From the NCBI RefSeq assembly GCF_900114475.1, contig NZ_FOTE01000001.1:685306-749305 (forward strand): DNA of 64,000 nucleotides, given 5' to 3'. Numbering within the stretch: position 1 is the stretch's first letter; each line of letters starts with the position of its first letter. Source of the stretch: Paenibacillus sp. 1_12. GTDB taxonomy: Bacteria > Bacillota > Bacilli > Paenibacillales > NBRC-103111. Of this stretch, positions 25,004 through 35,999 are shown piece by piece. The translations under genes and the position numbers were made by a program. Under the pieces are notes generated by a model. That model saw nothing but the letters and a program-made list of their open reading frames with translations, had not been told where the DNA came from and made no database searches.

Positions 25004-26041
25004 ATGAAAGCAATCGGGATACGTTGGTTCTTTAAGGTTTTTTTATGCGTAAACATGCTGATAGGAGCGTCTTATCCGATACATGCAGCTTCAGCAAATC
25101 AACTGTCACAGCCTGCCGCAGATTCAAAAAGCTTAAGTGTTATTTTCGCTGAGCGAAAAGATTTATTCGATAAAATCAGTACGGTGACCGGAATACCTTG
25201 GTACATATTCGCAGGTATTGATCAATATGAACGCACGATTCAACTCGCGCGTAAACGCTCAAGCAGTGACGGATTGATTGCCCTATCCTTTACCGAGCTG
25301 CAATGGTGCGGCATGATGAATCCGGACCACTCAGACACCAATGAATTCAGTATCTCTTTGTTTGACGGAATTGGCAAGGATGGGTCAGGGGATGGCAAAG
25401 CAGACCGCTTGAACGAACTGGACAGGCTGTACGCAATGGCTAACTATTTATTGAAGCAAGGATCGGGAGAAGAGGACCTGAGGATCGGTTTGTGGGAGTA
25501 TTATCAAAATACACGCAGTGTAGAGCGCATTGAGCAGTTTGCAAGACTGTATGCTGAGTTCGAAACGCTTGAACTTCATGAGCATACCTTCGTGCTGCCA
25601 CTGAATGCTGACTATTCGTATCGCAGCACATGGGGAGCCAGCCGCGGCTGGGGAGGTTATCGTATTCATGAAGGGACGGACCTCTTTGCAAGCTATGGAG
25701 TCCCTGTGCGCAGCGCTGCATATGGCATTATTGAGGTAATGGGCTGGAATGCATACGGGGGCTGGAGAGTCGGTATCCGTGATTTAAATAATGTTTATCA
25801 TTACTATGCGCATTTATCAGGCTTTAATAAAACAGTCAAAGAAGGGGATATCGTCAAAGCAGGTCAACTCATAGGATGGGTAGGCAGCTCAGGATACGGC
25901 AAGCCAGGCACTTCCGGTAAATTCCCGTCGCATTTACATTATGGACTTTACCGCGATAACGGCTTGACGGATTGGTCGTTTGACCCCTACTCTCATCTAC
26001 GTAAATGGGAGCGCGAAGAGCGGATTCGTAAAAAGAAATGA
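25004..26041 (+). CDS. secreted M23-family metallopeptidase
   Basis: A 345-residue exported protein: signal peptide (FFKVFLCVNMLIGASYPIHAASA), an N-terminal domain of ~180 residues (WYIFAGIDQYERTIQLA...) and a C-terminal peptidase M23 domain. The zinc ligands are in HEGTD (HxxxD) and HLHYG (HxH). It probably cuts peptidoglycan cross-links, in growth or spore development. The start is ATG 25004, with GGAGG 8 bases upstream; an upstream TTG at 24956 has no ribosome binding site. It is convergent with yunB. Confidence 0.92.
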   Translation: MKAIGIRWFFKVFLCVNMLIGASYPIHAASANQLSQPAADSKSLSVIFAERKDLFDKISTVTGIPWYIFAGIDQYERTIQLARKRSSSDGLIALSFTELQWCGMMNPDHSDTNEFSISLFDGIGKDGSGDGKADRLNELDRLYAMANYLLKQGSGEEDLRIGLWEYYQNTRSVERIEQFARLYAEFETLELHEHTFVLPLNADYSYRSTWGASRGWGGYRIHEGTDLFASYGVPVRSAAYGIIEVMGWNAYGGWRVGIRDLNNVYHYYAHLSGFNKTVKEGDIVKAGQLIGWVGSSGYGKPGTSGKFPSHLHYGLYRDNGLTDWSFDPYSHLRKWEREERIRKKK

Positions 26042-26062
26042 AGCTATCCTGATGTGCCTATG

Positions 26063-26851
26063 TTATGGTTTTACAACGCTGCCAGCTTCTCCTGTTCCAT
26101 GAGGAGCAGACTCCTTTGAAGGGATCAATGGCAGCTTGGGAATCGACAAGCCTGAAGGCAGCGCTGGAGTCTGACTGCTGTTTACCGGATTCCCTTTACC
26201 GTCAAAATAATATGTCGGTACATCACCCACTACAAGCGCATAGGATATCGGCACCTCAGTCTCAACCACTTCCGGTACTGTGTCCATTGGAATAATAATG
26301 GTCACCTCGGCGATAATACGAAGATACACCTCTACAAGCAGCATGTTGATGCCTGCGTTCTGATAGCGCGTGCTTAAATCAACCTTGACGGCTCCCGCAG
26401 GTACAAACTTAATAGGAATATTAGGGCCAAACGAAGCAAGAATCGGGCTGTTTAATGCTTGCCCTAAAGGGATGTGTTCAGGAAATGCCTGCAGATTGCT
26501 GAGCTGATTTTGAACGGTTTTGATCGTATCTGCTGTTATTTTCATATGCTCGGAATAGTTTAGCATGAACCCGGTAATTTTACCGTTATTATCTGTTCGC
26601 CAATCGATCAGTTTTTCAAAATTGGTGCTTTGCGCAATCCTGTCGGAAATAACAGAATTGATTGCTTGCGTAGCGATCTGTTTGACACGGATTTTTGCCA
26701 GGCTGGCTAATGGCGGCTTTAAATTTTTCTCAATATAAATAAACATTTGTAATGAAAACAGCAATAGAATGAGTGCGATCACGATCAGATTGCGTTTTAA
26801 TTTTTTGGTGCCAACGGGTTTGCTTTTCCACTTACGCTTCAGCACTAGCAT
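26063..26851 (-). CDS. yunB: sporulation protein YunB
   Basis: A 262-residue protein with one N-terminal membrane span (LIVIALILLLFSLQMFIYIE) after a basic start, then an extracytoplasmic domain beginning IRVKQIATQAINSVI and including NSPILASFGPNIPIKFVPAGAV, as in YunB. YunB is a mother-cell (SigE) membrane protein needed for normal sporulation in Bacillus, by family knowledge. The last ~40 residues are a Pro/Ser-rich tail. The start is ATG 26851, about 10 bases after AGGAGG. Confidence 0.92.
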   Translation of the reverse strand: MLVLKRKWKSKPVGTKKLKRNLIVIALILLLFSLQMFIYIEKNLKPPLASLAKIRVKQIATQAINSVISDRIAQSTNFEKLIDWRTDNNGKITGFMLNYSEHMKITADTIKTVQNQLSNLQAFPEHIPLGQALNSPILASFGPNIPIKFVPAGAVKVDLSTRYQNAGINMLLVEVYLRIIAEVTIIIPMDTVPEVVETEVPISYALVVGDVPTYYFDGKGNPVNSSQTPALPSGLSIPKLPLIPSKESAPHGTGEAGSVVKP

Positions 26852-26975
26852 GGATGGGGCACCTCCTAAGCTGATTTCACTTCTTTTGTAACAGGCAGCT
26901 CTCCAAATCTGCAATTAGCATGTACTCCTTAAAGCCTATGCCAATCCCAAATGAAAAAGAAGAAAAGAAATATAC

Positions 26976-27062
26976 AACAAAAAGAGCCGCTATAGTGAAC
27001 TGCCCCACTTGTTAGACACAGCTTAACAAAGGGTGGAGAAGTTCGTAGTTACACGGCTCTTT
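26976..27062 (-). terminator. long hairpin terminator with insertion-sequence-like arms
   Basis: AAAGAGCCG (26981-26989) pairs with CGGCTCTTT (27054-27062); reading minus, TTTTTGTTG follows. The 64-base interior is itself an imperfect inverted repeat (CCACTTGTTA against TTAACAAAGGGTGG). The stretch TGAACTGCCCCACTTGTTAG resembles the outer end of IS150-type IS3-family elements, from memory. It ends the transcript of the TIM-barrel gene at 27095. Confidence 0.6.
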
Positions 27063-27094
27063 CTTAGTTCATGATCACACAGGAAATTTACAAT

Positions 27095-27907
27095 CTACCC
27101 CCGCTGCTTAAGGACAAAATCACGCGCATCGCTGGTGTAGGGCTCCTGTGCATTTTCTAAGGTTACATATGATAGCGGCTTATATTGGTTCAGCAGTTCA
27201 ATAAACATCGGATAGTTCAATATGCCTTGACCCGAAGATACGACTTGAAGTATGCCGTTCGCATCCAGCTTAATATCCTTGGAATGTGCGCTGACTACCC
27301 GATTACCCAGCAGACGGAACGCCTCCTGCATAATCTCATGCTGCTGTTCATAATTTTCCTGAGTCATTAGATTACACGGGTCCATCACAACTCCGATATT
27401 GGAAGACGGAACCTCATCAATCAGCTGCGCCAATGCACCCGCTGTACCTATAATGTGACGTGATGCGACCTCTAGGCCGACCATAATGCCGAATTTTTCC
27501 GCTTCCTCCGCCATTTCCTCAACCGCTGAGCGCAAACGACGCCAATTCCGATCATGATCATCGATTACAGGCACGCCCGTTTCGGTTGCAACAATCGACG
27601 CACCGAACTGACGAGCATAACGCAAATGCTCCTTGAAGCGGTCTACATTATGCCGCCACTTGGCATCGTCAAGTTCAATTAGATCCATATAACAGCCCAG
27701 TACAGGAATGCCTACTCCCTGTTTGTCAAAAGCCTCACCAATTGCGTTAGCCAAGCCGGGACTTAGCTTACCCAGACTGCAATCGACATCTGTAATGGCT
27801 TTGGACAGCGCCAGCTGTACATAGTTAAAGCGATAGGATGCGACCTTGGCCGCGAGCTGTGCGAAGGGCTGAGGACCTACATTATGTGCCAATATTCCAA
27901 CTGACAT
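27095..27907 (-). CDS. sugar phosphate isomerase/epimerase (xylose-isomerase-like TIM barrel)
   Basis: A 270-residue TIM-barrel protein of the AP_endonuc_2/xylose-isomerase-like family. Metal-ligand-type segments are visible: GLEVASRH (Glu), VVMDPCNLM (Asp), SAHSKDIK (His) and a terminal YVTLENAQEP (Glu). It is probably a ketose epimerase, an isomerase or a dehydratase. The start is ATG 27907, 9 bases after GGAG. It follows the LplB/LplC permease genes on the same strand but 411 bases away, so it may be a separate unit. Its substrate is likely a sugar handled by this locus. Confidence 0.82.
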   Translation of the reverse strand: MSVGILAHNVGPQPFAQLAAKVASYRFNYVQLALSKAITDVDCSLGKLSPGLANAIGEAFDKQGVGIPVLGCYMDLIELDDAKWRHNVDRFKEHLRYARQFGASIVATETGVPVIDDHDRNWRRLRSAVEEMAEEAEKFGIMVGLEVASRHIIGTAGALAQLIDEVPSSNIGVVMDPCNLMTQENYEQQHEIMQEAFRLLGNRVVSAHSKDIKLDANGILQVVSSGQGILNYPMFIELLNQYKPLSYVTLENAQEPYTSDARDFVLKQRG

Positions 27908-28318
27908 GACTAAACACTCCATTTCCATATATCGTACCTATCCTCTTACCTGCGGATCACGAACCGCTGCAAAGTGCAGCCGCCTTTAAAAACACCTAAG
28001 TAATCATGTGCTTCTGCTTCACATAATACCAGCTTTTCAGACAGCAATAAAGCGCAAACAATCCCTTGATGGTACAAGAGATTGTTTACATATGTCATTC
28101 TGAGTGTGAGACCTTGATAAGATTAGGCTGCCCTTGTACAAAGGTAAACTTCTTTTCTCGTAATCGGCTTTTCGAAATTCAGGGTCAGCGCTGGATTAGC
28201 AATCGAATTTCGTATTTTTCTCACCGATAGGGATGTCCATCAGCAGCAAGCTATTGTAGCCATCGAAGAAATGCTAACAGGTTCCTGACTTCGGCTTCGG
28301 TTTTTACGGTTGGATATA
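27908..28318. other. gene-free region between the TIM-barrel gene and the LplC permease
   Basis: 411 bp without a convincing gene. On the plus strand a short frame ending at 28288 (FLTDRDVHQQQAIVAIEEML) looks protein-like but has no start codon, so it may be a decayed gene end. No terminator with a T-run was found after the permease stop at 28319. The promoter for the TIM-barrel gene may lie here, but I could not define it. Confidence 0.4.
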
Positions 28319-29191
28319 TTACCCCTTAACTGAACCCAGCATAACACCCTTAGAAAAATGCTTTTGCAGAAATGGATAAACAGCTAGTATGGGCAGGGTT
28401 GCAAACACGATAACCGCCATACGAATCGTTAAAGGTTGAATTTCGGCTTCGTCGAAGCCTGTATCCCCAATCCGACTTTGAGCCAAAATAACGATCTCGC
28501 GCAGCAGCACCTGGACTGGCCATTTGTTGTTATCGTTAATGTACATGATAGCATTAAAAAATTGATTCCAATGTGTTACCGCGTAGAACATCCCAAAGGT
28601 AGCCATCGCAGGCATCGACAAAGGCAATACGATCCTGAACAAGACACCCACATCGCTACACCCGTCGATTCGTGCAGAATCCTCAAGCCCATCTGGAATT
28701 TGCTGAAAAAAGTTTTTCAAAACAATCAGATTAAATGCGCTAATCGCATTGGGAATCATCAACGACCATAAGGAATTCGTTAAACCCATTGCTTTAACAA
28801 CAAAATACGTAGGAATCAAACCGCCGCTGAATAGCATCGTAAACAGGACACCCATCAAAATAATTTGACGACCACGAAGCGTCTGCCTTGCTAATGGATA
28901 AGCCATTAATGAAGTCAGCAGAAGGTTGATGAAGGTTCCCACAACTGTAATGTAAATGGATACCATCAAGCTGCGTAGTAAAGTGTCTGTAGAGAAAATA
29001 TACTTGTAAGCAGACAGGGAAAATTCCTTCGGAAACAGGATAAAGCCGCCTTTAGCTACCTCATGTGGACTTGTAAACGATACTGCTAAAATATAAATGA
29101 AAGGAAGTATAGTTGCAAGGCTGATCAGTGCGAGAAGCACATAATTCACGCTGTCGAAAATTTTATTACCCACCGTACGATCATGATTCAT
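28319..29191 (-). CDS. carbohydrate ABC transporter permease (LplC/YtcP type)
   Basis: A 290-residue inner-membrane permease with six predicted spans. The EAA loop in the conserved position reads DGLEDSARIDGCSDVGVLFRIVLPLSMP, with IDGC typical of this subfamily. It ends FLQKHFSKGVMLGSVKG, the standard C-terminus of the YtcP/LplC group. It pairs with the LplB-type permease immediately upstream. The start is ATG 29191, preceded by AGGAGGAAC. Binding protein and regulator genes for the system are further upstream (36000 and 33530). The ATPase is absent, as usual for this class, which uses a shared MsmX-type ATPase. Confidence 0.92.
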   Translation of the reverse strand: MNHDRTVGNKIFDSVNYVLLALISLATILPFIYILAVSFTSPHEVAKGGFILFPKEFSLSAYKYIFSTDTLLRSLMVSIYITVVGTFINLLLTSLMAYPLARQTLRGRQIILMGVLFTMLFSGGLIPTYFVVKAMGLTNSLWSLMIPNAISAFNLIVLKNFFQQIPDGLEDSARIDGCSDVGVLFRIVLPLSMPAMATFGMFYAVTHWNQFFNAIMYINDNNKWPVQVLLREIVILAQSRIGDTGFDEAEIQPLTIRMAVIVFATLPILAVYPFLQKHFSKGVMLGSVKG

Positions 29192-29225
29192 CGGGTTGTT
29201 CCTCCTAAGCATCTGTATGGTTCAA

Positions 29226-30185
29226 TTAATATACGCCTTCTTGCCCGAATTTCTTAGCCATCCAGTTAGCTCCCATGACCAACACCAAACCAATCGCTGA
29301 TTTGAATAAGCCGACTGCAGCGCTGTAGCTAAACTGTGATTGTGTTAAGCCCTTCACATAAACATAGGTATCAAATACTTCCCCAACCTCGCGGTTCGTT
29401 GACGTCAACATCAGAAAAATATGCTCGAAGCCGGAATCCATAAAAGTACCTAGACGCAAAATAAGCAAAATAACAATCGTTCCACGGATAGCAGGCAGCG
29501 TAATGTGCCATACTTGTCTCCAGCGGTTAGCTCCGTCCATACGAGCAGCTTCATATAATTGCAGATCGACACCAGACAGCGCAGCAAGGAAAATAATCGT
29601 CCCCCAGCCTACCTCTTTCCATATCGATTGTGTAACAATCATCGTCCTAAACCATTCAGGCTCTAGCAAAAATGCGATTTTAACACCAGTTACGTAGAAC
29701 AGCAGTTCATTAATGATACCGCCCTCTGTCGTAAGCAGCATATAGAATACGCCTACTACAACAACCCACGAGACAAAATGCGGCACGTAGATTAAAGTCT
29801 GCACCCATCTTTTAAAGCGCTCTCTTCTTACTTCATTCATCATTAAAGATAACACTATGGGCAGCGGGAAAAAGAAAACCAGATTGTATATCGCTAGCAG
29901 CGAGGTATTTCGAAATAACTCCCAAAACTGAGGCTCACTGAAAAAACGATTAAAATGCTTCATGCCCACCCAACTGCTATTTAACATACCGAGATGCGGC
30001 TTATAATCCTGAAAAGCAATAATGACTCCATACATGGGTACATATCTGAAAATAATAAAGTAAATCACACCCGGCAGTAGCATAAAGTACATCCATTTGT
30101 CCCTAATTAAATCTTTCATTAGAGGACTGCGTTGAATCACTTTCTTTTGGCCTCTCATTGCATTTGCTTCAATCTGCGTATTCAT
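29226..30185 (-). CDS. sugar ABC transporter permease (LplB type)
   Basis: A 319-residue permease of the LplB/YteP family with six predicted spans. The EAA-type loop reads DLQLYEAARMDGANRWRQVWHITLP, and the end FGQEGVY is the typical C-terminus. It starts at ATG 30185 behind CAGGAGG. The partner permease begins 34 bases after its stop. The 316-bp gap upstream (30186-30501) contains an enolase-gene terminator (30366-30406); a promoter for the two permease genes is therefore expected between 30200 and 30365. Confidence 0.93.
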   Translation of the reverse strand: MNTQIEANAMRGQKKVIQRSPLMKDLIRDKWMYFMLLPGVIYFIIFRYVPMYGVIIAFQDYKPHLGMLNSSWVGMKHFNRFFSEPQFWELFRNTSLLAIYNLVFFFPLPIVLSLMMNEVRRERFKRWVQTLIYVPHFVSWVVVVGVFYMLLTTEGGIINELLFYVTGVKIAFLLEPEWFRTMIVTQSIWKEVGWGTIIFLAALSGVDLQLYEAARMDGANRWRQVWHITLPAIRGTIVILLILRLGTFMDSGFEHIFLMLTSTNREVGEVFDTYVYVKGLTQSQFSYSAAVGLFKSAIGLVLVMGANWMAKKFGQEGVY

Positions 30186-30365
30186 GAGTTGTCCTCCTGA
30201 CTAATATCGTTAAGCCTTTTTCTATTTCTAATTATGTTTGGGTTTGCCATAACATGCTATAGTTTGAATTTAACTTGTTGTCTGGAAGCGAGGAAATGCT
30301 TGATATATAACGTTTTTTTACTCTAAAAGGCGATTTCAACCGGTATTGTATAGATGTATTGAAAG

Positions 30366-30406
30366 TAATAAAAGCAGCCGGCTTTTTGAGCTGACTGCTT
30401 TTATTT
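30366..30406. terminator. terminator of the enolase-family gene
   Basis: AAAAGCAG (30370-30377) pairs with CTGCTTTT (30395-30402), with T-rich tails on both strands; it separates the dehydratase/aldolase unit from the permease unit. Confidence 0.7.
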
Positions 30407-30501
30407 TAATAACCTGTTTATCACTCACTCATTCGTATATGGCTTACTGCGTAAAATTCGGTTGCTGCTTAACATCTGTTCCTGATTTAGATTACAGGTT
30501 T

Positions 30502-32612
<2,111 letters not shown>

Positions 32613-32674
32613 TTCGCCTTCTTTCTTATATGTGTAAGCATGCTGTTGCTATATGTAAAAGCTAGCTGCTTATC

Positions 32675-33355
32675 TTATTGGATAGTGTCCCCGCTTTCTT
32701 TAATAAATACGATCGTACGCCGAATATGAGAGATCATCGCGTGCTCGGCGCCATCCGCATTTCTTGCACAGATTTGCTTATAAATCTGCACATGCTCCCG
32801 AAAGCCTCTCTCCAGCTCATCTTCATGAGACAATGCCTTTTCGCGGAAAGATCGATCGAACGAGTGAATAGCTTCAATCTGTTGAAAAATGTAGTTGTTC
32901 TTTGCGTAAGCGCGAATCCTTTTGTGGAAATCCGCATTAAGACTTAGCAGCTGTTCGACGTTTTTTTGCTCGGTGTACAACTTCATTTGATCGACAACGA
33001 CACCAAGCTGGACAATTTCCTCATCAGATATTTTTAAAGCAGCCAGCCTTGCTGCCACTCCCTCTAATGCTGACCGTGCCCAGTTAATTTCTTCCACGGA
33101 ATTCATGATGTCACTGGAAACGAAAGTCCCTCGTCTTGCACTGGTCGTAACGAGGCCTTCCTGTTCCAAGCGGCGAAGCGCCTCCTTCAGCGGTGTCGTG
33201 CTGATTCCATACAGCTTGGCCAATTCCCGTTCCTTCAGGTGATGGCCTGGCTTGTATTGCTCGGATATGATAGCATCCTTCAGTCTTTCATAAACAACAT
33301 CGCGAATCGATTTCGTTTGTATGGCATTCTCTTCTACCGTCGGGTGGGATTCCAT
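32675..33355 (-). CDS. GntR/FadR-family transcriptional regulator
   Basis: A 226-residue regulator with an N-terminal winged helix (VVYERLKDAIISEQYKPGHHLKERELAKLYGIS) and a C-terminal all-helical FCD/FadR ligand domain. Metal-binding His positions are ADFHKRI and EHVQIYKQI. FCD regulators usually sense organic acids or sugar acids. The start is ATG 33355, with AGGAGG 10 bases upstream. It is first in the unit with the aldolase and enolase-family genes; its own upstream region carries a perfect 30-bp palindrome that is the likely autoregulatory operator. Confidence 0.92.
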   Translation of the reverse strand: MESHPTVEENAIQTKSIRDVVYERLKDAIISEQYKPGHHLKERELAKLYGISTTPLKEALRRLEQEGLVTTSARRGTFVSSDIMNSVEEINWARSALEGVAARLAALKISDEEIVQLGVVVDQMKLYTEQKNVEQLLSLNADFHKRIRAYAKNNYIFQQIEAIHSFDRSFREKALSHEDELERGFREHVQIYKQICARNADGAEHAMISHIRRTIVFIKESGDTIQ

Positions 33356-33387
33356 TGCTGTAAGCCTCCTTCCATTGTTTAAAGTAT

Positions 33388-33417
33388 ATCTAATATCTGA
33401 TATATCAGATATTAGAT
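33388..33417. promoter_or_regulatory. perfect 30-bp palindrome, probable GntR operator
   Basis: ATCTAATATCTGATA (33388-33402) is followed directly by its exact reverse complement (33403-33417). It lies 32 bases upstream of the GntR start and so overlaps the probable promoter. A perfect match this long is unlikely by chance and fits a dimeric or tetrameric FCD-type repressor. Confidence 0.85.
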
Positions 33418-33459
33418 TAATATCGGAAACTCGTCAACCTTTTTTCTTCATTTCACGCA

Positions 33460-33491
33460 CAAAAAACCGGTCTATAGGTTATAGACCGGTC
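33460..33491 (-). terminator. terminator of the AraC regulator gene
   Basis: ACCGGTCTATA and TATAGACCGGT form a strong stem; on the minus strand TTTTTTG follows. It lies 39 bases after the stop at 33530. Confidence 0.85.
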
Positions 33492-33529
33492 TTGTCGGAT
33501 AAAAAAATGAATTTTCAGCACATCCATCT

Positions 33530-35845
33530 TCATAAATCCTTGTTATACTGATCCCGATATTGCCCCGGAGTCATATCGACGATTTTACGAAAAGTACGAA
33601 TAAATGCCGTTGTATTGGTATAATTTAGCTTCTCAGCAATTTCAGAAATTTTCCAGGATGTATTTTCCAGCCAATTTTTAGCTATTGTCATTCGATATTC
33701 GGCCAAATATTCACTAAAATTGACATTCATTTCCTTTTTGAACACCCGACTTAAATAGACCGGATGGAAACTCAATATAGACGCGCATGCCTCCAAAGAA
33801 ATCTCCTGGTCATAACGTTCATGAACCAGCTTGATCATCTGATTGGCAATATTCATGTATTGCGACTCCGCCTGTTGATTGGAGAAGCTGATAATCGGCT
33901 CGAACAGCTCAGCCTTAAACCACTGTATAATCGACTCTAGTGTAGTCAGCTTGAGGAAATGCTCTATCGTTGCTTTTTTGCCAAGCACATGCTTAACCGA
34001 GCCACCCTGCTCCTGCACCAAATGAAATACTTTGGCAATGAGCTGCATCATCAGTACTGGATATTCATTAAAATGAATCCCTTTTTCGACAATCGCTGCG
34101 ATATATTTATCAAAAATCCCATCCACGGCTGCTCGATCACCAGATTTCAAAGCGTTACCCAACTGATCCTCCATCAGCTTCAGCTGTGTATACACCGTGA
34201 CCTCCATCATTTTCTTGCCGGCATCGATGTCCTCATAATGGATGATAATCTCCTGTCCCAAACTCATTCGGCACTTCAACGCCTCTAGACATTCTCCATA
34301 AGCCAAAACTGACTGCGTCACACGCTCAAAGGGCCGACTAATCCCGATGCTAACGGGAAGCTGCAGAAATTCATGCACCTTGGCTTTAATTTGCTCTGCG
34401 ATTTCATAAAACTGCTGCTTCAGCTGAGCGTCATTATCATAGGAACTTAGCAGCAGCGTTACCTGCGATTGATTCAGCAAAATGGGGCTGAATCGATCCT
34501 CCTTGGAAATAATCTCACCTACAATATTATTAATCGCAAACAGCAGAAGCTCCTTATCGTGCTCCTGATAACGCGTTTCCTGCAAGGAATCAATCTGTAC
34601 GGCCAATACACCGAGCCGTTTCCATTCAGTAGGAAATCCAAAAATTTGCGAACGGTAAGCAAATTCACTATCAGATAGCTGTCCTGCAAATAACTTCAGC
34701 ATAAAAAATTCCTTCAGTTGACTGAATTGCCCAATAACCTGCTGCTGCAGCATTTTCTCTGTGCTGAACAGGGTGGTGAACCTTTTTTCAATGGACAAGA
34801 ATTCATCTTTGTTATCCTGGCCTTCGATCTCAATTGCCTTCGTAAACTCAAACAACCGCTTAATCGGCGAATACATTTTTCGGCTACCATACAAAGCGAA
34901 CAAGCCAACCAGCACAAAAATGATCGAACACGCGATAAACGTGATCCAGGCGATTTTGCGTGATTGCTGGGTGATGTCCTTGATCGATACGGCAGATACA
35001 TACATCCAGCCGTTAAAAGGCGAAGACCGGAATGTAATACCAAGCATTTTATCGTTTACTTCCGCATTAAAAAAACCGCTTTCTTCATTGGTCTCAGCTA
35101 TATGCTGGGCTACCATAGTATGAATTTCACGATTTCTGCCAATCATGCTACCTTCTGCAAGAAAATCGTTTCCATTTCTATCGAGTAAGAACACTTCCCC
35201 CAGTTTGTTATTGGAGGACAGCAGCTCTCTGAGCTCACTGTTGCCAATTTCTACAATTAACAGCCCCTTCGGCTGTCCCTTTGTTGGAATAGGGATCTTG
35301 TAGATCATCCTGATAACCTTGGAACCAATGCTTGCATCCTCGGAGAATACCTCTGTAGTGCTGGCTCGTGTATCATTATTCATAAGATTACCGGTCACCC
35401 AAAATAAGCTGTTTGGGTACTGAGCATACGAAGCCATTCGAGCGTTATCTGCAAATGTACTGAATTTGCGAAAAATGGAGAAACTGACAAGCCAATCGTT
35501 CTGCAGATTGACTAGATAAGCTTCACGTATGCCTGTATACGTTTGCAAACTAAACAGGCCCTTGGATAAATCTCTGATTTCAATAAAGTCGTCTGTGCTC
35601 AGATCTTTGTTCATGGATTCCACAACTAGCGGAGAATTTAAATATTGCAGGGAAGTAAACTCCAGTGTCTTCAAAACTTGCTCTATGCGCATTTGCGTTT
35701 GCAAAAGCACCTGCATATTGCCTTCCTTGACCTTTTCCTCAATATCGCCAGAAGCAATATAATAAGAAATCAGACCGATCGAGATGACAGATATTGCTGC
35801 GAGTATAAAGCTGAAGCCAAGAAGACGCAGCAAAAATTTGGGCAT
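33530..35845 (-). CDS. membrane-anchored AraC-family regulator (YtdP/YesS type)
   Basis: A 771-residue one-component regulator. A first membrane span (~8-30) and a second (~300-320, WITFIACSIIFVLVGLFALYG) flank an extracellular cache-like domain of ~270 residues. A cytoplasmic middle region follows, and the C-terminal ~100 residues carry two AraC helix-turn-helix motifs (ISLEACASILSFHPVYLSRVFKKE, ISEIAEKLNYTNTTAFIRTFRKI). Such proteins typically control the neighbouring lplABC-type transporter in response to sugar. The start is ATG 35845; GGGAG lies 12 bases upstream. The binding-protein gene is directly upstream, separated by a terminator. Confidence 0.92.
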   Translation of the reverse strand: MPKFLLRLLGFSFILAAISVISIGLISYYIASGDIEEKVKEGNMQVLLQTQMRIEQVLKTLEFTSLQYLNSPLVVESMNKDLSTDDFIEIRDLSKGLFSLQTYTGIREAYLVNLQNDWLVSFSIFRKFSTFADNARMASYAQYPNSLFWVTGNLMNNDTRASTTEVFSEDASIGSKVIRMIYKIPIPTKGQPKGLLIVEIGNSELRELLSSNNKLGEVFLLDRNGNDFLAEGSMIGRNREIHTMVAQHIAETNEESGFFNAEVNDKMLGITFRSSPFNGWMYVSAVSIKDITQQSRKIAWITFIACSIIFVLVGLFALYGSRKMYSPIKRLFEFTKAIEIEGQDNKDEFLSIEKRFTTLFSTEKMLQQQVIGQFSQLKEFFMLKLFAGQLSDSEFAYRSQIFGFPTEWKRLGVLAVQIDSLQETRYQEHDKELLLFAINNIVGEIISKEDRFSPILLNQSQVTLLLSSYDNDAQLKQQFYEIAEQIKAKVHEFLQLPVSIGISRPFERVTQSVLAYGECLEALKCRMSLGQEIIIHYEDIDAGKKMMEVTVYTQLKLMEDQLGNALKSGDRAAVDGIFDKYIAAIVEKGIHFNEYPVLMMQLIAKVFHLVQEQGGSVKHVLGKKATIEHFLKLTTLESIIQWFKAELFEPIISFSNQQAESQYMNIANQMIKLVHERYDQEISLEACASILSFHPVYLSRVFKKEMNVNFSEYLAEYRMTIAKNWLENTSWKISEIAEKLNYTNTTAFIRTFRKIVDMTPGQYRDQYNKDL

Positions 35846-35907
35846 CGGACGACCATCTCCCTTTCTTCGTAATTACTTCCTATAATAACACATTATGAGC
35901 TTAGCAC

Positions 35908-35944
35908 GCCCAAAAAACCTTACCAAAGGCAAGGTTTTTTGGGC
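35908..35944 (-). terminator. terminator of the solute-binding protein gene at 36000
   Basis: GCCCAAAAAACCTT (35908-35921) pairs perfectly with AAGGTTTTTTGGGC (35931-35944), 56 bases downstream of the stop at 36000. The U-run lies inside the stem. Confidence 0.75.
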
Positions 35945-35999
35945 GAAATCACTCTAATGCTGCCTCATTTTTTAACCTGCTTCTACCGTTGTACCACAA

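Noticed and set aside
28147-28288. Short plus-strand frame with protein-like sequence
   Set aside because: It has no start codon or ribosome binding site and I could not relate it to a family; mentioned only as a possible remnant.
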